Positions 50,592 to 60,500 of a stretch of 64,000 nt of DNA are shown here, piece by piece. A program made the translations under genes and the position numbers. A model generated the notes under the pieces. The model saw only the letters and a program-made list of their open reading frames with translations, ran no database searches and was not told where the DNA came from. Each line of letters opens with the position of its first letter. Position 1 is the first letter of the stretch. The stretch comes from Paracoccaceae bacterium (lineage in GTDB: Bacteria > Pseudomonadota > Alphaproteobacteria > Rhodobacterales > Rhodobacteraceae): the NCBI GenBank assembly GCA_024236495.1, contig JACKKJ010000006.1:62001-126000 (forward strand). Direction: 5' to 3'.

Positions 50592-51008
50592 CTAGCCCCC
50601 GGGCGGCGGAAAGACCGTGTCATAGGCCCAGTTGAAGGCATAGGCGTAGACAAGGTAGAAGCCCACGAAGCCCAGATCCATCATCAGCGCCTGCCAAAGC
50701 GGAATGCCAAGCTGCCAGGCCAGATAGGGCACGAGGATCAGCACAAGCCCCCCTTCGAAGAGCACCGCGTGCAGTGCCCTGACTGGCTGCGACTTGGCGA
50801 TGCGTCCGGTCAGGCGCAACAGCGCCCGGTCGAAGACAAGGTTGTAGCCATAGTTCCAGGCGGTCGCGATCAGCGATCCGACAAGCGCGACCAGACCGAT
50901 CGCATGCATCGGCATCTCCATGACCCAGGCGCCGAGCGGCGTGATGAGGAAAAGCCCGATCAGCTCGAAGGCGACGGCATGGCGGATCCGGTCGGCGCGG
51001 CTGCGCAT
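50592..51008 (-). CDS. PACE-type efflux transporter
   Basis: A 138-residue protein with four hydrophobic helices in two repeats: RIRHAVAFELIGLFLITPLGAWVMEMP, GSLIATAWNYGYNLVFD, RALHAVLFEGGLVLILVPYLAW and DLGFVGFYLVYAYAFNWAYDTVFPP. The NYxxNxxFD and NWAYDxVFP signatures define the proteobacterial antimicrobial compound efflux (chlorhexidine) family. It would export cationic biocides or a natural substrate. It ends with a short overlap-free gap to the DUF1638 gene, convergent. Confidence 0.9.
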   Translation of the reverse strand: MRSRADRIRHAVAFELIGLFLITPLGAWVMEMPMHAIGLVALVGSLIATAWNYGYNLVFDRALLRLTGRIAKSQPVRALHAVLFEGGLVLILVPYLAWQLGIPLWQALMMDLGFVGFYLVYAYAFNWAYDTVFPPPGG

Positions 51009-51017
51009 GACGGCGGC

Positions 51018-51443
51018 TCAACCCGCCGTTTCGGCGGCCAGCTTGCGGATCCGTTCGACCATCGCGCGCAGCCCGTTGGACCGTTGCGACGACAGATGTT
51101 CGTTCAGCCCGAGCCGCCCCAGTTCGGCGCCCGCATCGACCGCAAGAACCGCGCGCGCGGTCAGACCCGAATAAAGCGCGTGCAGGATGGCGATCAGCCC
51201 GCGCACGATCATCGCATCGCTCTCGCCCTGGAAATCGAAGCGCGCATCGGGCCCCTGCCCCTCGATCCGCGGCAAAAGCCAGACCTGGCTGGCGCAGCCC
51301 TCGACCTTGGTGGCGGGCACGCGGAATGCCTCCTCCAGCGCGGGCATCGCCTTGCCCAGTTCGATCACATGGCGATAGCGGTCTTCCCAGTCGTCCAGAA
51401 ACTCGAAGGTTTCGGCAATCTCCTCGAAGGCGGCGCTGGCCAT
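51018..51443 (-). CDS. sufE: SufE-family sulfur acceptor
   Basis: Takes persulfide sulfur from the SufS cysteine desulfurase for iron-sulfur cluster assembly. The 141-residue protein has the family motifs FEEIAETFEFLDDWEDRYRHVIELGK and the sulfur-accepting cysteine in KVEGCASQVWLLP. It follows the PACE-type gene on the same strand by nine bases and is divergent from the lipoprotein gene. Confidence 0.92.
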   Translation of the reverse strand: MASAAFEEIAETFEFLDDWEDRYRHVIELGKAMPALEEAFRVPATKVEGCASQVWLLPRIEGQGPDARFDFQGESDAMIVRGLIAILHALYSGLTARAVLAVDAGAELGRLGLNEHLSSQRSNGLRAMVERIRKLAAETAG

Positions 51444-51565
51444 GGTGCTCTCCCCAGGTGTTCAACCCGACCTAGTCGCTTCATCCACGAAGGTCCAGCC
51501 GTCCGGCCCCTTTTCACGACAGGGAAGATCGGCTACCCAAGGACAAGGAACAAGGGAGCCCCCGG

Positions 51566-52042
51566 ATGCGCAAGCCCGCCACGCTGATCATGGTCATCGC
51601 AGTCGCACTGTCGCTGGCCGGTTGTGCGAAGATCCGCGACAGCAAGATCAATCCGTTCAACTGGTTCGGCCGGTCCAAGGAAGGCCCGGCGCAGGTCATT
51701 GAAACCGCCAGCGGCATTCCGAATGACCCGCGCCTTCTGGTGGCCGAGGTCACGGCACTCGAGGTTGCGCGCATTCCCGGCGGTGCCATCGTCCGCGCCA
51801 ACGGGCTGCCGCCGACGCAGGGCTGGTGGAAGGCGGAACTGGTGGCCGAAAACGGCGGCAAACCCGTCGACGGCATCCTGACCTACCGCTTCGTCGTCGC
51901 CCATCCGATCGGCACCAAGCCCGTATCGACCCCGCAATCGCGCGAGGTGACGGCCGCCAGATCGCTGTCCAACATCGCGCTGGAGGAGATCCGCCGCATC
52001 GTCGTCGTCGGCGCGAACAACAGCCGCAGTTCGGCGCGCTAG
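51566..52042 (+). CDS. Lipoprotein of unknown function
   Basis: A 158-residue protein with a signal peptide and lipobox (LIMVIAVALSLAGCAKIRDSK), so it is exported and lipid-anchored. The mature part has INPFNWFGRSKEGP and a beta-rich core ending NIALEEIRRIVVVGANNSRSSAR. It resembles small conserved Rhodobacteraceae lipoproteins but I do not know its role. AAGGGAGC precedes the ATG. Confidence 0.75.
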   Translation: MRKPATLIMVIAVALSLAGCAKIRDSKINPFNWFGRSKEGPAQVIETASGIPNDPRLLVAEVTALEVARIPGGAIVRANGLPPTQGWWKAELVAENGGKPVDGILTYRFVVAHPIGTKPVSTPQSREVTAARSLSNIALEEIRRIVVVGANNSRSSAR

Positions 52043-52207
52043 GTCCGGCGCGCCAGGCGCGCCGCCAACCGGCGCCGCGCGGGCCGTCCGGGCAGGTAGA
52101 CGCTGGCCGCCGCGATCACCACGGACAGCAGGGCGATCAACGCGAAACAGTCCGGAACGGAGGGGTGATCGCCGCCGGGCGGACGCCCGCAGGCGCCGCC
52201 GGGCGGG

Positions 52208-53362
52208 TCATACCTGCACGACGCGGACGGCGCCGCCGCGAGCAGACAGGGCGATCTCGCCGCTGCACAGGCGCAGCGCGTCCTGGCCGAAGACTTCGCG
52301 CCGCCAGCCCTTCAGCGCCTGAACCTCGCGGCCACCCGCCGCGATCACGTCCAGATCGGAGGATGTGGCAATGAGCTTTTGCGCCACGCCCGCCTCTTCC
52401 GACTTGGCCTTGAGAAGCACCCGCAAGAGATCGGCCAGCGCCGAATCCACCTGGATCTGTTCGCGCCCGTTCTCGATCTTCGGGAAATCCTCGGACTTGA
52501 TCTCCATGCCGGCCTTGACCGCCGACAGGATGCCTTCGGCAACGTCGGCCCGGCGCCCCTCGCGCAGGAGAAGCCGCGACCGGCCAAGTTCCTCGACGGT
52601 CGAGGGCCGGGTCGAGGCCAGTTCCAGAAGCGCGTCGTCCTTGAAGACCCGCGCGCGCGGCACGTTGCGCGTCTGCGCGTAATCCTCGCGGAACCGCGCC
52701 AGTTCGCGCACCACCGCCAGGAAACGGCCGGACTGCGTGCGGGTCTTGACGCGGGTCCAGGCGTCCTCTGGCCGGGTGATGTAGGTCTCCGGATCAGTCA
52801 GGATCGCCAGCTCCTCCGCCACCCACTTGTGGCGCCCGGTCCGCACCAGTTCCTTGTTGAGGAATTCGTAGATGACGCGCAGATGGGTCACGTCGGCGAT
52901 CGCATAGGTCTTTTGCGCCTCGCTCAGCGGGCGGTGCGACCAGTCTGTGAAACGCGATGTCTTGTCGAGGCTTTCGCGGGCGATCTTGCGCACCAGCGTC
53001 TCGTAGCCGACCTGTTCGCCGAAGCCGCAGACCATCGCGGCGACCTGCGTGTCGAACAGGGGCGTCGGAAACACCTTGCCCTCGACAAAGAAGATCTCGA
53101 GATCCTGGCGCGCGGCGTGGAAGACCTTGACGGTGGGCTCATGCCGGAACAGGTCGTAAAGCGGTTCCAGCGACAGATCCTTGACCAGCGGATCGACCAG
53201 CACGGCGTCTCCGGTCTTGCCGGGAAGCGCAAGCTGGATCAGGCACAGCTTGGAATAATAGGTCCGTTCCCTGAGAAACTCCGTATCGACGGTGACATAG
53301 GGCTGGGCCTTGGCGGCCTCGCAGAACTGGGCGAGGTCCTCGGTCGTTGTTATCGTTTTCAT
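52208..53362 (-). CDS. rnd: Ribonuclease D
   Basis: 3'-5' exoribonuclease that trims tRNA precursors. The 384-residue protein has the DEDD exonuclease domain (VTVDTEFLRE, VFHAARQDLEIFF, AIADVTHLRVIYEFL) in residues 1-175 and HRDC domains in the C-terminal half. Start MKTITTTEDLAQFCEA at 53362. It is on the same strand as purN-purM but separated by 160 bases. Confidence 0.95.
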   Translation of the reverse strand: MKTITTTEDLAQFCEAAKAQPYVTVDTEFLRERTYYSKLCLIQLALPGKTGDAVLVDPLVKDLSLEPLYDLFRHEPTVKVFHAARQDLEIFFVEGKVFPTPLFDTQVAAMVCGFGEQVGYETLVRKIARESLDKTSRFTDWSHRPLSEAQKTYAIADVTHLRVIYEFLNKELVRTGRHKWVAEELAILTDPETYITRPEDAWTRVKTRTQSGRFLAVVRELARFREDYAQTRNVPRARVFKDDALLELASTRPSTVEELGRSRLLLREGRRADVAEGILSAVKAGMEIKSEDFPKIENGREQIQVDSALADLLRVLLKAKSEEAGVAQKLIATSSDLDVIAAGGREVQALKGWRREVFGQDALRLCSGEIALSARGGAVRVVQV

Positions 53363-53522
53363 TCGCGTCCCGTCTGGCGCGGGCTCATCCCGCAGGTTCG
53401 CAAGTGATAGAAAGTTGCGCGGCGCTTGAAAAGACAATCCGTCGCAGCGCCTGGAAACTGTGACCGAAGGGGCGCAATCGCCCCGCGCCCGTGCCATTGC
53501 GCGCGGATCGGAACCGATCCGG

Positions 53523-54113
53523 TCAACCAAGGAGAAGCGGGCGGCGGTCCCCTTCGGCAAAGCGGCGCAGGACCGCCGGGTAAAGCCGGTGCTCGGCCAC
53601 CAGGACGCGCGCGGCCAGCGTGTCCTCGCTGTCGCCCGGTTCGACCGGAACCCGGGCCTGCCCAAGGATCGGGCCCGCGTCCAGTTCCGCCGTCACCTCG
53701 TGCACGGTACAACCCGCCTCGGTGTCGCCGGCCTCGATCGCGCGCCGGTGGGTGTGCAGCCCGGGATACTTCGGCAGGAGCGAGGGGTGGATGTTCAGCA
53801 TCCGCCCCTCGAACCGCTTGACGAAAGCCGGCGTCAGCACCCGCATGAACCCCGCAAGGCACAGGATGTCGGGACGCGCCGCCAGGATCGGGTCCAGCAG
53901 CGCCGCCTCGAAGCCCTCCCGGTCGGCGCCGTAGGGGCGGTGATCGACCGCCGCGGTGGCGACGCCCAGGTCGCGCGCCCGCGTCAGGCCACTTGCGGCG
54001 GGATCGTTCGACGCGACAAGCACCGGGCGCGCGGGATGATCGCCCGTCATGCTGCGGACCAGCGCGACCATGTTGGAGCCACCCCCGGAAATCAGGATGG
54101 CAACGCGCTTCAC
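53523..54113 (-). CDS. purN: Phosphoribosylglycinamide formyltransferase
   Basis: Formylates GAR with 10-formyl-THF in purine synthesis. The 196-residue protein has the start RVAILISGGGSNMVAL, SNDPAASGLTRARDLG, LAGFMRVLTPAFV, the catalytic region NIHPSLLPKYPGLHTHRRAI and VHEVTAELDAGPILGQ. The start overlaps the purM stop (ATGA). Confidence 0.97.
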   Translation of the reverse strand: MKRVAILISGGGSNMVALVRSMTGDHPARPVLVASNDPAASGLTRARDLGVATAAVDHRPYGADREGFEAALLDPILAARPDILCLAGFMRVLTPAFVKRFEGRMLNIHPSLLPKYPGLHTHRRAIEAGDTEAGCTVHEVTAELDAGPILGQARVPVEPGDSEDTLAARVLVAEHRLYPAVLRRFAEGDRRPLLLG

Positions 54114-55153
54114 AGCAGGCGCCCCCGGTAGGACACGCCCTGCCCCGCCCCGACTTCGCCGATGACCGTCACCGTCTCGCCCTCGGCCTCCAGCACGGCT
54201 TTCAGCGCCGCGGCGCGGTCGGCGGCGGCCACGACGATCAGGCCGATGCCGCAGTTGAAGGTCTTCAGAAGCTCCGCCTCCGCCATGTCGGCGGTTCCGG
54301 CCAGCCAGCCGAAGACCGGCGGCAGCGCCCAGGCATCAAGGTCGATCGTGGCGCCCAGCCCCTCGGGCAGGACGCGCGGCAGGTTCTCGGTCAGCCCGCC
54401 CCCGGTGATGTGCGCCAGCGCATGAACGCCCCCCGCGCGCACCGCCGCCAGCGCCTGTTTCACATAAAGCCGCGTGGGCGCCAGAAGCGCCGCGCCCAGC
54501 GTGCCGCCGCCGAAGGGCGAGGGCGATTCCCAGGTCAGGCCCGAAAGCTCCACCACCTTGCGCACGAAGCTGTAGCCGTTCGAATGCACCCCGTTCGAGC
54601 CAAGCCCCAAAAGCACGTCGCCCTCGGTCACGCCCGCAGGCAGATCGCTGCCGCGTTCCATCGCGCCGACGGCAAAGCCCGCGAGGTCGAAATCGCCGCC
54701 ATGATACATGCCCGGCATTTCCGCCGTCTCGCCGCCGACCAAAGCGCAGCCGGAGGCCGCGCAGCCCTCGGCGATGCCCTCGATGATCCGGGTCGCCTGA
54801 TCGACGTCCAGCTTGCCGGTCGCGAAATAATCCAGGAAGAACAGCGGCTCGGCGCCCTGGCAGACCAGGTCGTTGACGCACATCGCGACAAGGTCGATGC
54901 CGATTGTGTCGACATGGCCGGTGTCGATCGCGATGCGCAGCTTGGTGCCCACGCCGTCGGTCGCGGCCACCAGGATCGGGTCGGCGTAGCCCGCCGCCTT
55001 CAGGTCGAACAGCGCGCCGAAACCGCCCAGCCCCGCCACGGTCCCCGCGCGCCCGGTCCGCTTTGCCGCGGGCTTGATCCGTTCGACCAGCGCGTTGCCC
55101 GCGTCGATGTCGACGCCCGCATCGGCATAGGTCAGGCCGTTCTTGATGGTCAT
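54110..55153 (-). CDS. purM: Phosphoribosylformylglycinamidine cyclo-ligase
   Basis: AIR synthetase, closing the imidazole ring in purine synthesis. The 347-residue protein has LTYADAGVDIDAGNALVERI, LVAATDGVGTKLRIA, VAMCVNDLVCQGAEPLFFLDY, ALVGGETAEMPGMY, GLGSNGVHSNGYSFVRKV and ITGGGLTENLPRVL. Start at ATG 55153 (MTIKNGLTYADAG) fits; it leads a purM-purN pair. Confidence 0.97.
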   Translation of the reverse strand: MTIKNGLTYADAGVDIDAGNALVERIKPAAKRTGRAGTVAGLGGFGALFDLKAAGYADPILVAATDGVGTKLRIAIDTGHVDTIGIDLVAMCVNDLVCQGAEPLFFLDYFATGKLDVDQATRIIEGIAEGCAASGCALVGGETAEMPGMYHGGDFDLAGFAVGAMERGSDLPAGVTEGDVLLGLGSNGVHSNGYSFVRKVVELSGLTWESPSPFGGGTLGAALLAPTRLYVKQALAAVRAGGVHALAHITGGGLTENLPRVLPEGLGATIDLDAWALPPVFGWLAGTADMAEAELLKTFNCGIGLIVVAAADRAAALKAVLEAEGETVTVIGEVGAGQGVSYRGRLL

Positions 55154-55216
55154 GGCGATCCCCCGCAATCCGTCGCCGCCGCGATACCCGAATCCGTTCC
55201 CGGGGGCAACGCGCGA

Positions 55217-55639
55217 TCAGTGCGGACCGCGCCCCCGGGCGGCCTGCCCCGCCCCGAGACCGAAGAAACAGCGCGACATCGGCAGCGAGACAGCCATGCA
55301 CAGGCACAGGACGACCGCCAGGATCACGACCCCGTCGGAGTCTCTGGCCAGAAGCTCCTGCATCGATTGCCAGAGGAGCAGCGCGAAAAGCAGACCCTGG
55401 ATGATCGTGAACCACCCGGCAAATCGCCAGGCCTCGGACGGCGCGGCCTTGCGCCCGGTATGGCGCCCGAAACTCATCCCCGCCACAAGCGCCGGAACGA
55501 GAAGCGCGATCGCCAGGCCTCCCGCGAAATAGGCCGCGCCACCGGATCGCGCGACAAATGCGCTCATGACAAGGAGCAGGCCGGCCATCAGAATCAAGCC
55601 CAGCCCGTAGACAACGGTCACCCGCCAGAACCCCGGCAT
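55217..55639 (-). CDS. ABZJ_00895-like membrane protein
   Basis: A 140-residue membrane protein with four helices: VTVVYGLGLILMAGLLLVMSAFV, AYFAGGLAIALLVPALVAGMSFGRHTGR, AWRFAGWFTIIQGLLFALLLW and VILAVVLCLCMAVSLPMSRCFFGLGAGQ. The pattern, including FGRHTGR after the second helix, matches the ABZJ_00895 family, whose function is unknown. ATG 55639 has GAGGAGC upstream. Confidence 0.72.
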   Translation of the reverse strand: MPGFWRVTVVYGLGLILMAGLLLVMSAFVARSGGAAYFAGGLAIALLVPALVAGMSFGRHTGRKAAPSEAWRFAGWFTIIQGLLFALLLWQSMQELLARDSDGVVILAVVLCLCMAVSLPMSRCFFGLGAGQAARGRGPH

Positions 55640-55735
55640 CGCTCCTCCTCGTGTGTGGACCCAGTTACGCATGCGGTGACGGCTGCGTAAAGACGTTGAC
55701 CCTGCCTCGGACCCGGCTTACTGAAACGACAGGCC

Positions 55736-55811
55736 GGGCCTGTAGCTCAATGGTCAGAGCAGGGCGCTCATAACGCCTTGGTTGGGGGTTCGAGTCCCTC
55801 CGGGCCTACCA
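55736..55811 (+). tRNA. tRNA with CAT anticodon (Met, or Ile2 if lysidine-modified)
   Basis: A 76-nt cloverleaf: acceptor GGGCCTG with CGGGCCT (two wobble pairs), D-arm GCTC-N-GAGC, anticodon stem GGGCG-CTCATAA-CGCCT, T-arm GGGGG-TTCGAGT-CCCTC, A discriminator, encoded CCA. The anticodon is CAT; elongator Met and Ile2 cannot be told apart by eye. The island's integrase gene starts 92 bases downstream, so the 3' end of this tRNA is the likely attachment site. Confidence 0.95.
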
Positions 55812-55868
55812 CACTATCCCCTTGATATAAAAGAAAATCCTTGCAATTAAGGGTTTTGTTCCGTTCTG

Positions 55869-55888
55869 TGGTTACAGTTTTGGTTACA
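55869..55888 (+). repeat. Direct repeat upstream of the integrase, possible arm-type site
   Basis: TGGTTACA occurs twice, at 55869-55876 and 55881-55888, separated by GTTT (12-base period), just before the integrase ATG and in a locally A+T-rich stretch after the tRNA. Such direct repeats beside an integrase are often integrase or excisionase arm sites. Confidence 0.5.
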
Positions 55889-55902
55889 AACCGCAGGCAG
55901 TC

Positions 55903-57465
55903 ATGGCTGGCAAGATCAAGCATCTGGTGAATCGTTCAGGGCGCTACCACGCGCGCCTGGTGGTCCCGAAAGACCTCAGGAAGATCGTCGGAAAGACTGA
56001 GTTGCGAACGCCGCTCGGTGGCGACTACCGCCAGGCGGTCAGGCTGTTGCCCGGTGCGGTTGCGCAACTGCAGCACAAGATCGCACTCGCTGAACGTCAG
56101 CAGACCGGGAGCAAGGTTGGCGGCGGCGCCGCTCGCTACCCCCTCGCGCCGGACCAGCTTGCGCTTAGCCACTACATGCAGCGCCTCGCGTTTGACGATG
56201 TGCTGCGCAACGATCCCCGCTACGCCGCCGTCAGTATCGATGACCTACTTGTGGAGCGGCTTCGCCAGGCTATCGCCGGCAAGCTCAACGACAGTGAACT
56301 TCAAGAGCTCGTGGGTGAGCAGATTGATCGGTTCCGCTCCCTCGGCAACCTGACGGCTGAACGTGGCTCAGACGAATGGCGCATCATCGCTCGTGCACTT
56401 TGCAGCGCCGAGCTTGAGGCCCTGGCGCGCGCCGCTGAGCGGGACGAGGGCGACTACAGCGGCCGGCCTACTACCCCCATGCTGATCGACGCCCAGCCCC
56501 CTGCCCCGCCCCAGGAGACCGTGAACCTCAAGAAGCTCTGGGACGATTACAAGACGAGCCGCACACAGGCGGGCTTCATGCGCGACGGCGGCAAGCGCCA
56601 AGACCCGGTAATTGAAAACCTGCGCAAGTTCCTCCGGCACAACGACGCCCGGCGCGTGACAAAGAAAGACCTCCTAGCCTGGAGAGATCACTTGATGACT
56701 TCGCTGTCCGCCAAGACCGTGAACGACATCTACCTTTCGACGGCCCGCTCGCTACTCGGCTGGGCGCATGAAAACGAGCGTCTGCCTGAGAACGTGTCGA
56801 CGACCGTCAAGCAGCCCAAACCCCGCAAGGTGAAGAGCCGGGAGAAGGGCTACACTGACCAGGAGGCGTTGACTGTCTTGACCGCCTCTATCAACTACCA
56901 GCCGAAACCGAACCAGTTTGGCTATGTCCGCGAAACACCTAGGCACACTGCCGCGAAGCGGTGGGCGCCGATCATATGCGCCTTCACCGGCGCACGGATC
57001 AGCGAGATAACGCAGCTCAGGAAAGAGGATGTGCGCCAGGAGGGTGACCGTTGGATCATTCGCATCACGCCCGACGCCGGCACTGTGAAGGCGGGCGATT
57101 ACCGCGACGTGCCGCTCCACCGTCAGATCGTGGACCTCGGGTTTATCGACTATGTGAACGCCGCCGGCGCTGGGCCCCTCTTCCACAACGCGACAGAGCC
57201 GGAGAAGTTCGCCACCGCCGCCAGCAGCGTCTCGGATGAAATTTCCAAGTGGCTCCGGCGCTCGAAGGTCACACCAGAAGGCGTTCAGCCGAACCACGGA
57301 TGGCGGCACCGCCTCAAGACGAAGGCGAGCGAGCTAGGAATAGACGCGCGCGTGATAGACGCGATCCAAGGCCACGCAGGACGAACAGCAGGCGACAACT
57401 ACGGCGACGTAACGGTGGCTGCGAAGACGCGAGCGATTGACCGACTTCCATGGATCGCCGACTAG
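55903..57465 (+). CDS. Tyrosine recombinase (site-specific integrase) of the island
   Basis: A 520-residue integrase. The N-terminus (SGRYHARLVVPKDLRKIVGKTELRTPL) matches DUF6538-type arm-binding domain. The core-binding domain is around residues 205-300, and the catalytic domain has Arg365 in FTGARISEI, Lys396 in TVKAGDYRDVPLH, His465-Arg468 in NHGWRHRLK, His491 in QGHAGRTAGDNYGD and Tyr500, a complete set. It lies next to the CAT tRNA and should have integrated the island there. It converges on zorD with 75 bases between stops. Codon use is less G+C-biased than upstream genes. Confidence 0.93.
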   Translation: MAGKIKHLVNRSGRYHARLVVPKDLRKIVGKTELRTPLGGDYRQAVRLLPGAVAQLQHKIALAERQQTGSKVGGGAARYPLAPDQLALSHYMQRLAFDDVLRNDPRYAAVSIDDLLVERLRQAIAGKLNDSELQELVGEQIDRFRSLGNLTAERGSDEWRIIARALCSAELEALARAAERDEGDYSGRPTTPMLIDAQPPAPPQETVNLKKLWDDYKTSRTQAGFMRDGGKRQDPVIENLRKFLRHNDARRVTKKDLLAWRDHLMTSLSAKTVNDIYLSTARSLLGWAHENERLPENVSTTVKQPKPRKVKSREKGYTDQEALTVLTASINYQPKPNQFGYVRETPRHTAAKRWAPIICAFTGARISEITQLRKEDVRQEGDRWIIRITPDAGTVKAGDYRDVPLHRQIVDLGFIDYVNAAGAGPLFHNATEPEKFATAASSVSDEISKWLRRSKVTPEGVQPNHGWRHRLKTKASELGIDARVIDAIQGHAGRTAGDNYGDVTVAAKTRAIDRLPWIAD

Positions 57466-57540
57466 TTGGGCCAGTTAATTCCCTGGTTAGACCACGGTTT
57501 AATTATGCAAGCAGGTTATTTGTAAACTATGGTTGATCGC

Positions 57541-60500
57541 TCACGGTAGTCTGTAAGTGCCAGAAGCATCTGGGATAATGTCGGGAACCCCTTCCCTCGC
57601 GAACATTGCGGACATGCTATCAGAAATGACGTTTCCGGCTGGGTCTTTGGGTCCAGCGTCGAGACCGTGCTGAAGGCCTTCCAGATCGGCTTGGGTATCT
57701 CCCATAGGCCAAAGCGCCTGGGAGGCCATCTTCCGCTTGCGCTGCATAAGGCTGTTGAGCAAGCAGTCGAATGACCCTTCCCTGTAGCCGGGATGAATCG
57801 CCAACGGCACGTGGACCTGCACTGGCCGAGTCTGGCCAATCCTGTGAACCCGGTCGTTGCACTGTTCTTCGACGGCCGGATTCCACCAACGCGACAGATG
57901 GATCACATGGGTTGCCGCTGTGAGTGTCAACCCGGTTCCGGCGGCCTTGGGGCCTAGAACGAGGAGATCGAACCCGCCATCATGCTCGAGATGCCGCTGG
58001 AAGTGGTTCACGATGGTCTGGCGCTTTGGAATTGGCGTGTCGCCGTTTATGATGTCGACACGATTCAACCCGAAGAAATGCCGGGCGAGCTCGGCGAAAC
58101 GGAACTGCATCTCCCTGTGCTCAATGAAGACTAGTGCACGTTCGCTCTTCGCCTTGATACCCTCGAGAACGCGCATCACGGCGGAGAGGCGCGCGCTCAT
58201 TGCTACGAACTCTTCCGGCCCCAAGCTGCCCGGGAACCCGGGATGGACTGATACCGAGCGGATGTGGTGCAGCGATTTCAGCGCGGCACCAGGACCACCC
58301 TGGATCTTCTTGATCCTAGCCGCGTCGTAAGCTGCGGACTGGACCTGGGGCATCACTCGCGGATGTAGCAACCGGTCTTTCCGCGGAAGGTCGGTAGCCA
58401 CCTCGTCTTTCAGTCGGCGCAAAGCGAGCGGAGGCCGATCGAGTTGCGGCTTGAAAACACGCGCATGGAGCTCCGTCATGTTCTCCTCATTGGGCACTCC
58501 GTAGGAGGCGCGGAACGCCTTGCCAGCCCCCAATGCGCCTGGAACCAACCGGTCCATGATGGTCCAGAGGTCCATGGTGGTGTTCTCGATCGGCGTTCCG
58601 GTCAATCCGATCCGGAAATCCACATTCATCGCCTCCACCGCCTTGGACGCGATCGTGTCTTTGTTCTTGATGTTCTGGATCTCGTCGAAAACCATGGCTG
58701 AGAAAGCAACGCGCCCTAGCGAGTGCTGGTAGTTCGCAAGCGTTGTGTAGGTGGTCAGGAACCAGTAGCGATGGGCTCGCCCCTCCTCGAAAGCCTCGTC
58801 GAGCCATTCGAGGTCCAGCAGCGGCAGGCCGGAAGCCGTTTCGGTGGCCTTGGCACCCGATACCTTGTGACCAGAAAGCGATGAGCCGTAGAGTCGCACG
58901 AGATGCCCGAACTTGCGAGCCTCGACATGCCGCTCGACCTCCTCTTCCCAGTTTACGAGCAGGGAAGTCGGCGCCACGACCATGATTGGTCCGCGCATTT
59001 TGGCCTGCGGCTGCTGCATGTGCTTTTGCAGCCAATTGAGAAACGAGATCGTCTGAAGCGTCTTTCCTAGGCCCTGTTCATCGGCATTGAGGATGCCGGG
59101 CAGACCCGACCGCCAGGCCCTGGTCGCCCAGTCGAAGCTGTCCATCTGGTGCTGACGAAGCTTGGTGACAATGCTGTCAGGCACTTCGCAGGCTATAGTT
59201 GGAGCGCGGGGGCGCAGATCTGCATGCCACGCGATATCTTCGGAATTGTCTAGTGTGTCGAGAATGATTGGCCCTGCGGGTTTCTCGTCATTATCCAGTG
59301 TATCGAGTGCATCGCCATCAGATGCTCTTACCTCCTCTTCAAGCCTATTTGCGAGGACAGCTCCTACCGCGGCCAATCGCTCCGGGGTCACCTCGACATT
59401 TTCGCCAGCAATTTCAACCAATGTCGCTTTCCCGGACTCCGACGCTGCCTTCATCCGGTCGTGCAGGGCTTCGAGATCTGGCGTCGCCATCTTCGAAACC
59501 GCTTCGGCAACTGGCGGGGAAAACACCTCGGGCAACCAGGTCGTTCCGCTGCCCTCGATGGGACGGGACGGTTTCTCGTAGACGACGACCCCTGTCACCC
59601 GCGCGGAATACTCCCGGCTTTCGACGAAAGCGGGACCGGCAACGGACTCGATCATCTCCTCTTGCCCGGCGGCGTCGAGTTGCTCGAGCGCCCCGCTTTG
59701 CTGAAGGTGGCGCGCCACCGCTTCGGTGATGAAGGCGCGCGGGTTCCGGATCACCGCTTTTCGTGTCTCCCGGTCTGCCTTCTGCGCTTGCACGAGCGCC
59801 TCGAGCACAGGCGCGCTTGACTGTTCGATAACCACGTAGCTGTTGTTGCCGAGCTGATAGGCCGGACGAGCCCCGAGAGCATTCACACGATACTGAAACG
59901 CCGCCAGCGCTTCGCCGGACAATTCCGCATCCACTTCAGACACGCCGCCATCGGCCAAGGCACGATCCGACAGATGACGCGAAGAATATGGGACGATCTC
60001 GAACTGTCCGAGGGTCGCATCCGGGGAGATCGAGAAGCTGTTCGCGATGCGGACCTCGAGACCGCGGAGAAAGCTCGTCATGGCCAGACCCGCCATGCCA
60101 CGATTCTGCGGCAGTAATTCCAGCATCGTCTCATCGGGTTCGAGGGCCCGACGAAACTCGGCCAGAACCTTCCAGTGCTCTTCCACTGGCGCGTGTGCGT
60201 CGAACCCATCCGCGAGGTCCATTGCCCGCTTCATCCAGAGCGGCAGCCTTCGAGGGCCATCCGCGGTTTCGAGGAATGCGCCCTGACGACGGGGACTTTC
60301 TCTTCGACCTGCATTGCTCCACTCGTAAAGGAGCCGGAACTCCGGGCTACCCAAGGTGCCCGCCACATCGGTCCGGAGCGTCAGGTGCACGTCCTGCGGA
60401 AGCCCCAGCGCCTGGGCGGCGCCGGCACCCAAGTTCGCTGCGGCATCATGAGAAATCAGAATGTGTTCATCGGAAATGTCGACCTCGCCTTCATGTTGGT

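Noticed and set aside
52043..52207. Possible tiny minus-strand hydrophobic protein after rnd
   Set aside because: A hydrophobic stretch (ALIALLSVVIAAASVYLPG) exists in one frame, but I find no ATG or GTG with a ribosome-binding site, so a gene is not supported.
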